A stretch of DNA of 64,000 nucleotides from Pararhizobium sp. GTDB lineage: Bacteria; Pseudomonadota; Alphaproteobacteria; Rhizobiales; Rhizobiaceae. Under the pieces are notes generated by a model that worked only from the letters and a program-made list of their open reading frames with translations, had not been told where the DNA came from and ran no database searches. The first letter of the stretch is position 1; each line of letters starts with the position of its first letter. The stretch spans positions 310,001-374,000 of the forward strand of contig CP051237.1 in assembly GCA_017794825.1 (NCBI GenBank), in the 5' to 3' direction. The translations under genes were made by a program, and so were the position numbers. This document shows, piece by piece, positions 26,332 through 34,558 of the stretch.

Positions 26332-28560
26332 ATGAACAAAACAATTCTGGTCCTGTTTCTGCTGGTGTTTTCCTTTTTCGGCGCCGTCGCGATGGCCCAG
26401 ACCGGTTCCGGCGAACCATCGGGAGCCAGCGTCGAGGAGCTGGTCGCCAAGCTGACGCCGGAGCAAAGGCAGGTTCTGGGTCAGTTGCTCGAAACGCTGG
26501 CGACTGAAGTCGAGGACGCCCCGGTCGGCGGCGCCGCGCCACGCGATTTCCGCGCCGAGCTCGGGCTGGCCTGGCAAAGCTACAAAAACTTTCTCTGGTC
26601 GAACATCACGGGCTTTCCCGACGCTGTCGCGGGCGTTGGAAGAACGATCCACCGGATCGTCATGGGCGACGGATCTGGCCTTAATCTGCGTTTTCTGGCT
26701 GGCCTCGGCATAACGATCCTGTTTGCATGGCTCGTGGAGACCATTGTCGAACGCTTCGTGCGCACAAGCCGCGAAGCCGGCACACACAAGGGCGCCAGCA
26801 CCTATGCCGGCGCCGACAATCTCGGCGAACAGCTGAGCATATTGCTGCGCGCGCTCGGGCGTGATCTCACCGGGCAGATTTCATTTTCGATCGCGGCCCT
26901 GATCGCGATCCAATTCGCCTTTTCCGATCCGACCGATGGCTATCTGGCGACGATCTTCATCTTCTACGCAATTCTCGTCTTTCGCTTCTCGGCGGCCATC
27001 CTGCGCTTCATTCTGGCGCCGTTCGAACCGCAGTTCAGAATGGTGACGACGGACGACTGGACGGCGAAATTCATCTACTATCACCTGGTCACGATCGCGA
27101 CGTTCACCGGCGTCGTGCTGTTTCTGATCTCCGCGATGCTGCGGCTTTCGATCACCGGCTATGCGCCGCTGGCGTTCGTGTCGGGCATCATCGTCTATGG
27201 CGGCATCATCTACGTCTCCTGGCGCGCCAGAGACGGATTGACGACCATCCTGCGCGGCGGAGAAAACGACGTCTCGCCGGGCCTTGCGCGCATGGCGACC
27301 TGGTGGCCGCCGCTCTCCATCGCCCTCATCATCTTCCAGTATTTCGCCGCGCAGATCGCGCGCGCAACCGGGGCGCTGGATATATCCGCCGGCGCGGCGG
27401 TGACCGTCTTGGCGATCATCGTTTCCGCGCCGTTCCTCGACACCATGATGCGCGGCCTCGTGCGCCATCTGGTGCCGAACATGCAGGGCGAAGGTCCGAT
27501 TGCGGAGGCCGCCTACAACGAAACCCGCCACAGCTATGTGCGGATCGGCAGGGTTATTCTTTTCGTCATCCTCATCCTCATATCCGCGCGGCTGCTCGGC
27601 ATCAGCATTCGCAGCTTCGCCGAAACCGGTTTCGGCGTGCAGTTCGCCGCCAAGGGCTTCGGCTTCCTGATGATCGTCGCAGTCGGCTATCTCGTCTGGG
27701 AATTCATCAACCTGTTCGTCAATCGCCGGCTCGTGACGGACATCTGGGAAGCGGCGACCGGCGAGAGCGCCGAACAGGGCGAAGGCTACGGCGCGGGAAA
27801 ATCGCGCATGGCGACGGTGCTGCCGCTGATCCGCATGGCGCTCCAGGCCGTCACGATTACGCTGACTGTTCTGCTGGCGCTGGCCCAGCTTGGCGTCAAC
27901 ATCACGCCGCTGCTGGCCGGCGCCGGCGTGCTCGGCCTCGCCGTCGGCTTTGGCGCGCAGACGCTGGTCAAGGACGTCGTTTCGGGGATCTTCTTCCTGC
28001 TCGACGATGCGTTTCGCGTCGGCGAATTCATCGACACCGGAGGCATTCAGGGCTCCGTGGAGCGCATCTCGGTGCGTTCCCTGCAATTGCGCCATCCCAA
28101 TGGCCCCGTTCACATCGTTCCCTACGGCGAAATCTCGAAGCTGACGAATCACAGCCGCGACTACGTCATCATGAAGCTGAAATTCACCGTCCCCTTCGAC
28201 ACGGACATCGAGAAGGTTCGCAAGCTCTTCAAGAAGATCGGACAGGAGATGATGGAAGACCCGGCGATGGCGGACGATTTCATCCAGCCGTTCAAGTCGC
28301 AGGGCGTCGCGGCCGTCAACGACGTCGGCATCGTTCTGCGCGGCAAGTTCATGGCGAAGCCCGGAACCCAATGGGTGATTCGCAAGCAGGTCTACGCGAA
28401 GGTGCAGAAGGCGTTCGACGAAAACGGCATCCATTTCGCGCGCCGGGAGGTTCGCGTCCAGATGAGCCCGGGCGGCGAAATGGAAATCGACGACGACCAG
28501 GCGCAAGCCCTGGCCGCCGCGGCGGCCGCCGCCGCAGATGGCGGGGATACGAAGTCCTGA
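26332..28560 (+). CDS. MscS-family mechanosensitive ion channel, large type
   Basis: 742 residues from the ATG at 26332 (MNKTILVLFLLVFSFFGAVAMAQ is a signal peptide); an ATG at 26311 adds seven residues and is possible. After a ~80-residue periplasmic part there are many membrane segments, then the MscS core: the pore helix VNITPLLAGAGVLGLAVGFGAQTLVKD (small-residue Ala/Gly packing) followed by the beta domain (DDAFRVGEFIDTGGIQGSVE) and the C-terminal cytoplasmic cage. Such channels release solutes on hypo-osmotic shock. The C-terminus ends in an Ala-rich tail (eleven Ala around residues 726-737). Confidence 0.9.
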   Translation: MNKTILVLFLLVFSFFGAVAMAQTGSGEPSGASVEELVAKLTPEQRQVLGQLLETLATEVEDAPVGGAAPRDFRAELGLAWQSYKNFLWSNITGFPDAVAGVGRTIHRIVMGDGSGLNLRFLAGLGITILFAWLVETIVERFVRTSREAGTHKGASTYAGADNLGEQLSILLRALGRDLTGQISFSIAALIAIQFAFSDPTDGYLATIFIFYAILVFRFSAAILRFILAPFEPQFRMVTTDDWTAKFIYYHLVTIATFTGVVLFLISAMLRLSITGYAPLAFVSGIIVYGGIIYVSWRARDGLTTILRGGENDVSPGLARMATWWPPLSIALIIFQYFAAQIARATGALDISAGAAVTVLAIIVSAPFLDTMMRGLVRHLVPNMQGEGPIAEAAYNETRHSYVRIGRVILFVILILISARLLGISIRSFAETGFGVQFAAKGFGFLMIVAVGYLVWEFINLFVNRRLVTDIWEAATGESAEQGEGYGAGKSRMATVLPLIRMALQAVTITLTVLLALAQLGVNITPLLAGAGVLGLAVGFGAQTLVKDVVSGIFFLLDDAFRVGEFIDTGGIQGSVERISVRSLQLRHPNGPVHIVPYGEISKLTNHSRDYVIMKLKFTVPFDTDIEKVRKLFKKIGQEMMEDPAMADDFIQPFKSQGVAAVNDVGIVLRGKFMAKPGTQWVIRKQVYAKVQKAFDENGIHFARREVRVQMSPGGEMEIDDDQAQALAAAAAAAADGGDTKS

Positions 28561-28636
28561 CGACCGCCAGACACGAACAAAGGCGTCGGGCTGCGAACGC
28601 TCGACGCGATATTTTCTAATTATTTCAACTACTTGA

Positions 28637-28726
28637 TGGCGGAGAGGAAGGGATTCGAACCCTCGATACCATTTCTGGTATACTCCCTTAGCAGGGGAGC
28701 GCCTTCAGCCGCTCGGCCACCTCTCC
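28637..28726 (-). tRNA. tRNA-Ser (anticodon GCU)
   Basis: 90 bases including the encoded CCA. The acceptor GGAGAGG pairs with CCTCTCC, the anticodon loop is CTGCTAA inside a CTCCC/GGGAG stem, the long variable arm typical of class II tRNA-Ser is present, and the T loop is GTTCGAATC. The phage integrase region begins just beyond its 5' end. tRNA-Ser genes are common phage targets, but here the prophage lies on the 5' side of the tRNA, which is not the usual 3'-end arrangement. Confidence 0.95.
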
Positions 28727-28848
28727 GGAAGGCCCGACTTAGCCCGTAATACCTTTGTTTGCAAGGACTTTAGCAGTGTTTTGGTCCATTTTTTATCTCG
28801 TAGAAACCCGCAGGTAAAAACAGAACGAAACGGGATCAAACATCAATT

Positions 28849-28867
28849 TGTGCCAATTTGTGGCACA
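28849..28867. other. Inverted repeat near the integrase side of the prophage, possible attachment or arm site
   Basis: TGTGCCA and TGGCACA are perfect 7-bp arms around ATTTG, followed by a third GGCACA at 28873. Short repeated GGCACA-type units between a tRNA and an integrase gene could be recombinase core or arm sites. No matching copy was found near 63-64 kb, so this stays a suggestion. Confidence 0.3.
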
Positions 28868-28900
28868 GATTCGGCACAAGTCGATCCGGGTTTGTTCCGG

Positions 28901-29128
28901 TCAATGCCAGGTAGCGCCAACGGGCACTAAAGTCAGTCGCGCTACCGGTTGCGACACCCGTTTGATTTGATCATCAAGGTGGTAAAGGCCGGAGATCACA
29001 TGTGGCCGAATCTCCGTCCATTCACTATCGTCCAGACTTTCCGCGAGCTTGCGGAAGATCCTGATTAGTGACTGAATTTCGGAAATTTGCATGTCGATCG
29101 ATTGGGCGACCTCACGGACAATATTCAT
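28901..29128 (-). CDS. Small hypothetical phage protein next to the integrase
   Basis: 75 residues from the ATG at 29128, which has AGAGG eleven bases upstream; the frame continues to 29230 but without a ribosome site. The sequence is mostly helical (VAQSIDMQISEIQSLIRIF, then KLAESLDDSEWTEIRPHVI). No domain recognised. It is the last gene on the minus strand before tRNA-Ser. Confidence 0.5.
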   Translation of the reverse strand: MNIVREVAQSIDMQISEIQSLIRIFRKLAESLDDSEWTEIRPHVISGLYHLDDQIKRVSQPVARLTLVPVGATWH

Positions 29129-29399
29129 AAACCAAACCTCTTTATCCCGGCTCTGGAAATGGCGGCCGAGCTCGTGATGGGTTGGCAGACCGGCGGTAGT
29201 CATCCGGTAGAGGCGAGGAAGCCTCCCCAAAAGGAGCTCGACCAGAGGTTCGACCTACATAATTGTGCAGGATCGATGCCTGTCTCCACCCGGCGCTGCC
29301 AATTCGAGTACGGGGCAACACTGGTGGAGCAGGAGCATTCGAGTCAACCAATGCGTGCACATTGAGTCAAGCTTGGTTGATGCAAATTGAATTAAATTG

Positions 29400-30398
29400 T
29401 TAGGATTGTTTTGGTCTCGATTTCTTGCCGAAAACAGCATTGGCAATCGCGTTGCCCTCGTCCGGATGACCGTAAACCTCGAACAGCATCCGCGCGGATT
29501 TCCAACCGCCCATCTTGGCCGTTGTGACAGGATCGTGCCGGTGTTTGACCATCATCTCCGTGGCGAACGCATGACGGCCGGCCTCATGAGTGGTAAGCTT
29601 GGGCAAACCTGCGTCCCGTATGACGCGGTTCCAATGCTTCTCCAGCGTTGGCTTGCAATTGTAGGCGAAAACCCGCGTCGGATGCATACCGCGCAAATTC
29701 GCGATCTCCACGACCATCTCGTCCGTCAAATAGGCAATGTGGCTCTCTTTCTCAGCGCCATTCGGCCCTGTCTTGCCGGTCCAGAGAATTACCCTGCCCT
29801 CCTGCAGGTCGACTTCATCCCACTTTAGATTGATCGCTTGCGAGAGGCGGGCACCCGTTGTGTGAATGAACAATACGTAGGCTGCGAGTTGAGGCTTTCC
29901 GCGATCAAAACAGGCCTGACGAAATACATCGATCCATTGCCGGGTAGCCGCAGGTCTGTTTTTTCTCGTCACAGGGAAACGTTCGACCCGGAAGAATTTC
30001 TCACCATCATCCGAATAGGCATGATTGATAATGGCGACGATCGGAACTATCGCCTGTCGGTTCCGCGTAGCATTGGAGGCGTGCGGGTATATCGCCCTCG
30101 CCGCATCGCGTACGTCATTAGGTTTGATCGACGACAATCGGCGCGTTCCGAAGTGACGCACCAGGCGGCCGACAAATCTTCTCTCGCCCCCATCCTCGAT
30201 GTAGGCTTTCGCGGCGTCTGCGAACGTTATTTCGACATTCCTGCCGTATATGGCTTGTCGGCGCGCAGACGCTTCGAGATCATTGGCGTATTCACTCGCA
30301 AGCTTTCTAATGTCGGTCATGCAAGACCGCCGGTAACGCACGCCATCGACAGTGAACTCGCAATAATAGGTTTTGCCGCGTTTGTAGATTGTGGCCAT
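29400..30398 (-). CDS. int: Tyrosine-recombinase integrase
   Basis: 332 residues. Short N-terminal arm-binding part (MATIYKRGKTYYCEFTVDG), a SAM-like core-binding domain, then the catalytic domain with Arg in HTTGARLSQAINLKWDEV, the HEAGRHAFATEM box with His/Arg and His, and the nucleophilic Tyr in FEVYGHPDE (about residue 312). It catalyses site-specific integration and excision of the prophage. It lies about 670 bases from tRNA-Ser on the same strand. Confidence 0.93.
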   Translation of the reverse strand: MATIYKRGKTYYCEFTVDGVRYRRSCMTDIRKLASEYANDLEASARRQAIYGRNVEITFADAAKAYIEDGGERRFVGRLVRHFGTRRLSSIKPNDVRDAARAIYPHASNATRNRQAIVPIVAIINHAYSDDGEKFFRVERFPVTRKNRPAATRQWIDVFRQACFDRGKPQLAAYVLFIHTTGARLSQAINLKWDEVDLQEGRVILWTGKTGPNGAEKESHIAYLTDEMVVEIANLRGMHPTRVFAYNCKPTLEKHWNRVIRDAGLPKLTTHEAGRHAFATEMMVKHRHDPVTTAKMGGWKSARMLFEVYGHPDEGNAIANAVFGKKSRPKQS

Positions 30399-30413
30399 TG
30401 TTCCAATCCAACT

Positions 30414-30752
30414 CTAGTTCTGACGCATGGCGACCACGTTGCGTCTTATGGCCTTCTTGCTCTTCTTCGGCGGATCGAGCTGGTCCGTAAAGGTCCGCCT
30501 TTCCTTTTCAGTCATCGGCGACCGAATGCGCCCACCTATAGTGCTTCCACTATCCACTGCCGGTTCAGCGGCCATGGCGGAAAGTAAAGCCTCAATATCA
30601 ATGGTTGTAAAGAAAAGCGCCCTGCCACATTGACGATAGTGACCGGTTTTGCGGGCAAAACTGCGAAGCGTTCGCTCGGAAATCGGAATTCCCGCCTCCT
30701 GAAACCGCTTCACGACTGTCCGGATCGGCACGAGATCGATCAATTTGGTCAC
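30414..30752 (-). CDS. Excisionase-like small DNA-binding protein
   Basis: 112 residues from a GTG at 30752 with AAGGAGAG upstream. The first ~55 residues (VVKRFQEAGIPISERTLRSFARKTGHYRQCGRALFF) look like an AlpA/Xis-type winged helix that reads DNA with the 'ISERTLRxxAR' helix; the basic C-terminal tail has KKSKKAIRRN. Position directly before the integrase, 16 bases apart, supports an excisionase or direction-control role. Confidence 0.65.
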   Translation of the reverse strand: MTKLIDLVPIRTVVKRFQEAGIPISERTLRSFARKTGHYRQCGRALFFTTIDIEALLSAMAAEPAVDSGSTIGGRIRSPMTEKERRTFTDQLDPPKKSKKAIRRNVVAMRQN

Positions 30753-30773
30753 AATTCTCTCCTTGAAACATCG

Positions 30774-30812
30774 ATAATAAAAAGCGGGCGGCTGCCGTTT
30801 GGCGAGCCGCCC
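30774..30812 (-). terminator. Rho-independent terminator on the minus strand
   Basis: Read on the minus strand, GGGCGGCT and AGCCGCCC form an 8-bp stem with an 11-base loop, followed two bases later by TTTTTATTAT. It lies between the small gene at 30852 and the excisionase-like gene, so the integrase pair needs either read-through or its own promoter. Confidence 0.75.
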
Positions 30813-30851
30813 AAGTCTCCGGCGTTCAATGCGGCGAACGCCGGGGGAGGA

Positions 30852-31016
30852 TCAGTCTTCAGTTGCCTGTTCGTGACGCGGAATCTCCGGAACGAGTTCC
30901 CGGACGATGGAAAGGTATTCCCGAAGCGCCTCGATCACGGACGCATGCTTCTCGTCGATCTCGCAAATTTCATTCTCCAGATCGTTCAACTGGAACTGTC
31001 GATGATCCGGGATCAT
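30852..31016 (-). CDS. Small hypothetical phage protein (54 aa)
   Basis: 54 residues, starting with an ATG that overlaps the upstream stop (ATGA at 31013-31016), which is the main reason to accept it. The sequence is acidic and helical (QLNDLENEICEIDEKHASV, then IEALREYLSIVREL), probably a short coiled coil. No domain recognised. A good terminator follows 40 bases downstream. Confidence 0.6.
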   Translation of the reverse strand: MIPDHRQFQLNDLENEICEIDEKHASVIEALREYLSIVRELVPEIPRHEQATED

Positions 31017-31297
31017 GAAAGCGCCGCAGCCCTTCGATGTTGGAGCTCTCGCTGATTGATGACATCAACAAGGTTTCGTCCGGAGCCGGTCAACACCACT
31101 GTGCCCTTCCCCCGGCTGATCTGGCGAACGAGCCCCAGTTCCTCCAGCTTCTCAATGGTCTGTAACGAGATGGTCGAGAACTGACCCGGGATCCGGTAGC
31201 CATTACGGGTCCGAACATGTTTGAAGGTTCCGATCTCGCTCAGCCTCACCCTCTGCGCCTTGGTAAGCCGCGTAGGGTCGATCAATGCATCCTGCAT
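31013..31297 (-). CDS. Small winged-helix DNA-binding protein of the lysogeny region
   Basis: 94 residues from the ATG at 31297, chosen because AAGGAG lies eight bases upstream. The middle part is winged-helix-like: QFSTISLQTIEKLEELGLVRQISRGKGTVVLTGSGRNLVD, with a recognition helix and a Gly-rich wing. It heads a two-gene leftward unit under a candidate phage operator at 31328-31345. Function unknown; early regulation is likely. Confidence 0.65.
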   Translation of the reverse strand: MQDALIDPTRLTKAQRVRLSEIGTFKHVRTRNGYRIPGQFSTISLQTIEKLEELGLVRQISRGKGTVVLTGSGRNLVDVINQRELQHRRAAALS

Positions 31298-31327
31298 GTG
31301 CAATCTCCTTTGCTGACGGAGCAAAAG

Positions 31328-31345
31328 ATAAGCTATTTTGCTTAT
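31328..31345. promoter_or_regulatory. Candidate phage repressor operator (left)
   Basis: ATAAGC-TATTTT-GCTTAT, a perfect 6-bp inverted repeat with a 6-base spacer, just upstream of the leftward gene at 31297. The inner core TAAGC-N6-GCTTA recurs at 32197-32212 on the other side of the repressor gene. Together they look like the left and right operators of the CI-like repressor. Confidence 0.55.
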
Positions 31346-31517
31346 ATTGCAACTTTAGTTTGCAGTTTCGCACATTTGATTGCAATTCACGTTGCAGATT
31401 GCTGCATCCCGGATGCGCAAAATCGGCGACAAAAAAGCAATTGCAGCATTCGGCAAACACTCGCCGTTTCGGCAAGTGCAGACTGAATGCGTTTCGATGA
31501 TGAAAAGGAAATTGCCG

Positions 31518-32138
31518 TTATTGGCGGAAGCGCAACACGGAAACTGCGACGCCGCGTATGACGACGCGATCATCGTCAACCTGCTCCGGCCGTGACGCGC
31601 CAAGCCGGGCGGAGTGCGTCAGTATATACGGCGGCTCATAAAGCCGCATGACGGTGTCAGATTGACCAGATTGCCAATCGGTGACCTGGGCGCAAACAAT
31701 ATCGCCTGCGCGCGGACGCCTGTTCTCATCGACGATCAGGACATCTCCGGGCATAACGCCGGCAAGTTCAAGCGCCCAGCCCTTCATTTTCCATGCTTCG
31801 CGACTGTTTGAGGTTTCAGTCCAGGCGGCGATTGTGGCAGCGACAGGATCGTCGTTGTCATTCGCGGATCTGCCAGCTGGCGCCCATATCTCTGCATCCG
31901 GCTCCGGGAGGTGTCCCGGTCGGCGTTGTCCGGGCGCCTGCAGCTTCGGCACGCCGGTAAATTGAGAGATCGCATCCAGCGTCTTGTCGCTGATCCCCAG
32001 GTCGCCCGACTTGTCATTGAGGTATCGGGTGATTGTCGACGCCGCCAGTCCCGACGACAGGGCAAGCTGGCTTGGCGACATGTTCATATGTTCCGCCACC
32101 TGCTTCAGCCAGTTCTTTGTATCGCTGCTTGTGCTCAT
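31518..32138 (-). CDS. CI-like phage repressor, S24 fold with both catalytic residues replaced
   Basis: 206 residues from the ATG at 32138 (MSTSSDTKNWLKQ); the open frame continues to 32225. The N-terminal lambda-type helix-turn-helix (MNMSPSQLALSSGLAASTITRYL) is followed by a linker and a LexA/CI-like C-terminal domain: KGWALELAGVMPGDVLIVD and AGDIVCAQV. Where cleavable repressors have G-D-S-M-E and V-K-R-L, this one has G-W-A-L-E and V-M-R-L, so the Ser and Lys of self-cleavage appear to be missing. It probably keeps lysogeny by binding the paired operators and is not expected to be inactivated by RecA-driven autocleavage. Confidence 0.8.
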   Translation of the reverse strand: MSTSSDTKNWLKQVAEHMNMSPSQLALSSGLAASTITRYLNDKSGDLGISDKTLDAISQFTGVPKLQAPGQRRPGHLPEPDAEIWAPAGRSANDNDDPVAATIAAWTETSNSREAWKMKGWALELAGVMPGDVLIVDENRRPRAGDIVCAQVTDWQSGQSDTVMRLYEPPYILTHSARLGASRPEQVDDDRVVIRGVAVSVLRFRQ

Positions 32139-32196
32139 ACGGTGCACATTAAGCTGTGGAACTGCAAACATAGTAATAGTTTTGCCACTTGCCATG

Positions 32197-32212
32197 TAAG
32201 CATATTCGCTTA
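32197..32212. promoter_or_regulatory. Candidate phage repressor operator (right)
   Basis: TAAGC-ATATTC-GCTTA, a perfect 5-bp inverted repeat in the 112-base gap between the divergent repressor and Cro-like genes. It matches the core of the left operator. Confidence 0.55.
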
Positions 32213-32250
32213 TCACGTTGTGCAAATAAAAATCAAGGTGATTTGCCGGA

Positions 32251-32457
32251 ATGACATTTTCAGAAATCGATACTTTGAGACTTCAGGCAGGTATCAGTCA
32301 GCGCGCCATTTGCCGGGCGGCCGGTGTCTGGCCGCAGTCCTATACCAAATGGCTTGCCGGGCACGGCATCACGGCCCGCAACCTCGAAAGGTTGATCACC
32401 GCCCTTCGCAAACTCACGGAGCCCGGCGATCGTGACGATAGAATTCGAGGCCGTTGA
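32251..32457 (+). CDS. Cro-like small helix-turn-helix protein
   Basis: 68 residues. The whole protein is one helix-turn-helix: IDTLRLQAGISQRAICRAAGVWPQSYTKWLAGHGITARNLERLITALRKL. Divergent from the repressor with the operator between them, the position of Cro. It overlaps the next gene by 26 bases in another frame. Confidence 0.75.
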   Translation: MTFSEIDTLRLQAGISQRAICRAAGVWPQSYTKWLAGHGITARNLERLITALRKLTEPGDRDDRIRGR

Positions 32458-32953
32458 AAAGAAGCGGGTTCGGCTTGGAATGACAAAGACCGAACTTTGC
32501 AGGCGCGCGGGCGTCGCGTGCAGCACCTACGCCGCACTGCTTGCCAGCCGGCATGAAGCGCGAACCGCGACGCTCGCCAAACTCAACACAGTTCTGAACA
32601 AGAAGGCTGCGGGCTTTGGTGAGCAAACGGCGACCAATGCCTATAATTTCGCGTATCGGTCACTGCTGGCTCTCGTGGCCTACAGAAAAGACCTTCCAGC
32701 TGCGCAGGTGCTGTCTGCCAATCCAACATTGCGGGCGACAAACAATCCTGAATGGCGCCGCGCCGCCGATTGCAGGCGCATCACCTTTCATGTCCTGAAC
32801 GGCGCGTTTGGTTTCCGCGTCGCCGATATCGCCCGTGCTGCAGGCGTAACCAAAGCCGCAGTCTCGCTGGCGATCAAGGAAATCGAGGACGCGCGCGACT
32901 TCGATTCCGACCTCGACCATATCCTCAACGACCTGACCTACCTGCTGTCATGA
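32432..32953 (+). CDS. Phage regulatory protein with two helix-turn-helix regions
   Basis: 173 residues from a GTG at 32432. The N-terminal part (KKRVRLGMTKTELCRRAGVACSTYAALLASRHE) is a Xre-like helix-turn-helix similar to that of the preceding gene. The C-terminal part (GFRVADIARAAGVTKAAVSLAIKEIEDARDF) is a second one, reminiscent of a replication-initiator DNA-binding domain. It is coupled to the primase gene (ATGA). It could control early genes or mark the replication origin; I cannot tell which. Confidence 0.65.
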   Translation: MTIEFEAVEKKRVRLGMTKTELCRRAGVACSTYAALLASRHEARTATLAKLNTVLNKKAAGFGEQTATNAYNFAYRSLLALVAYRKDLPAAQVLSANPTLRATNNPEWRRAADCRRITFHVLNGAFGFRVADIARAAGVTKAAVSLAIKEIEDARDFDSDLDHILNDLTYLLS

Positions 32954-34083
32954 AAAACGATCTCAAAGACATCAAGGAAGCTTTGCTTCAGCGTATCGAG
33001 GATCTGTGCCGCCAACTTCTGCCCCGCGGTCGGCTCGAAGGCGGCTTGTGGGTGTCGCACAACCCGCTCTACCACGAGAAGGGAAAGACCCCGACCTTCA
33101 AGGTTCGTGTCCGTGGCGGCGATCCCGGCGCATGGCGAGACTGGAGAAGCGGCGACAAAGGCGACGTTATCGGCCTTGTCGCCCATTGCCTGCAGACAGA
33201 CATTCGCGGCGCGCTTGCCTGGTCTCGCGGTTTTCTCGGATGGGAAACCATGAGCCTGGACGAGCGGCGGCTGTTGCGCTCAAGGATGGTCGAACGTTCG
33301 AGACAGAAGGAACGCGAAGACCAGAAACGGCGGAATTTCAAGCTTATCAAGGCCCATGAACTGTGGATGCAGGGCGTGGAATCCAAACTTCTGCCGTCGG
33401 TCAAATTCGGTGAGTTCCATTCGGCTGAAGGCCACGCAATCAACTACTTTCAGCTTCGCAATTGCCCGCTGCAGCGCATTCCGAATCTCGCGACCGAAAC
33501 CTTTCGTTTCTCACTGCGAACTGAATGGTGGAAGGGCGCAAAATGGCGCACAGAAAACGGGCGGCGTTTTAAAGAGCATGATGGCCCGTCCTACCCGGCA
33601 ATCCACTCGGCCATGCGAAACCATCTTGGCATACTTACAGCCTGCCACGTCACGTTTCTCGATCCGATCAAACCTCAGAAGGCTCCCGTCGACCCGGCCA
33701 AACTCATGTTTGGATTTGCAAAGGGATCAATCATCGAACTCGCTCATGGTCCGGAGTCCAAACCGTTCTGGGAGGCAATCGAACCGCATCCTGTCATCCT
33801 CACGGAAGGCATCGAAACCGGCCTCTCGATCGCAATTGCGGTTCCGGAAGCGCGCATATGGGCGTGCGGCTCTCTCTCCGGCATTGGCAGCGCCCCTGTC
33901 GAGCTCCGATGTGTCGGAACAATCCTCTTTGCCCGCGACAACAACACCGGCAACAGCCAGGCGCAGAAACAGTTCGAACAGGCGCTGCTCTCGCTCGAGG
34001 AAAGCGGCAAGCCGGTCCGCGTGATGGCCAGCCATGTGGGCGACGATTTCAACGATTTGGCCAATGGAGAAAACGATGACTGA
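32950..34083 (+). CDS. Phage DNA primase with TOPRIM domain
   Basis: 377 residues; the ATG overlaps the upstream stop. An N-terminal primase-like domain (LYHEKGKTPTFKVRVRGGDPGAWRDWRSGDKGDVIGLV) lacks zinc-binding cysteines. The C-terminal TOPRIM fold has the Glu motif PVILTEGIETGLSIAI (about residues 278-293) and the acidic ILFARDNN strand. It should make primers for phage DNA replication in partnership with the helicase at 34559. Confidence 0.8.
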   Translation: MKNDLKDIKEALLQRIEDLCRQLLPRGRLEGGLWVSHNPLYHEKGKTPTFKVRVRGGDPGAWRDWRSGDKGDVIGLVAHCLQTDIRGALAWSRGFLGWETMSLDERRLLRSRMVERSRQKEREDQKRRNFKLIKAHELWMQGVESKLLPSVKFGEFHSAEGHAINYFQLRNCPLQRIPNLATETFRFSLRTEWWKGAKWRTENGRRFKEHDGPSYPAIHSAMRNHLGILTACHVTFLDPIKPQKAPVDPAKLMFGFAKGSIIELAHGPESKPFWEAIEPHPVILTEGIETGLSIAIAVPEARIWACGSLSGIGSAPVELRCVGTILFARDNNTGNSQAQKQFEQALLSLEESGKPVRVMASHVGDDFNDLANGENDD

Positions 34084-34504
34084 AACGGAAAAGATGTCAA
34101 AAACCGCCAGACGGAAGAATCCGAAAATGCCAAACAGGATCGATCGCGCGGCTGCAGCAGCTTCGCAGCTTTACCCGCCGCTTGCTGAGCTGGACCACGA
34201 AGTTTTGGCGAGCCTCGGCGATTTTCTTCTTGGCCAGACAGCTCCGCCGGCAGCAGCTGGCGTCGTTTTTCTGAGCCGTTGCTTCGGGTTCATTACTCCG
34301 ACGGATATCGAGGAGATGGCTAACCTGTATGGCGCGCTTGATGTGATGCGCACAACTCTACAAACCATCGACAAGGTCGACGACACAAAGAAGAAGAGCG
34401 CGGCTTCCAAGACGCAGGGAAGTCAGAAATTCTGGCCGGGTCAACGCGGCTACCAAACTGTCGAACCTGCCATGTCGTCCAAAACCGGATTCCGCGTCCG
34501 TTAG
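34076..34504 (+). CDS. Hypothetical phage protein between primase and helicase
   Basis: 142 residues from the ATG at 34076, overlapping the primase end by eight bases. A basic N-terminus (KTARRKNPKMPNRIDRA) precedes a helical part (LAELDHEVLASLGDFLLGQ, DIEEMANLYGALDVMRTTLQ) and a Lys-rich tail. No domain recognised. Position suggests a replication accessory. Confidence 0.6.
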   Translation: MTETEKMSKTARRKNPKMPNRIDRAAAAASQLYPPLAELDHEVLASLGDFLLGQTAPPAAAGVVFLSRCFGFITPTDIEEMANLYGALDVMRTTLQTIDKVDDTKKKSAASKTQGSQKFWPGQRGYQTVEPAMSSKTGFRVR

Positions 34505-34558
34505 AATGGTTTCAGGCGCTTGTGCGTGCGCCTCTTCCTCGTGCCCTGAAAGAGAGAC

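Noticed and set aside
28637..28726. 3' end of tRNA-Ser as the prophage attachment core
   Set aside because: The prophage is on the 5' side of the tRNA and no second copy of the tRNA end was seen at the right side of the window.
28849..28880. GGCACA repeats considered as a CRISPR-like array
   Set aside because: Only three short units with no regular spacers; no cas genes in the window.
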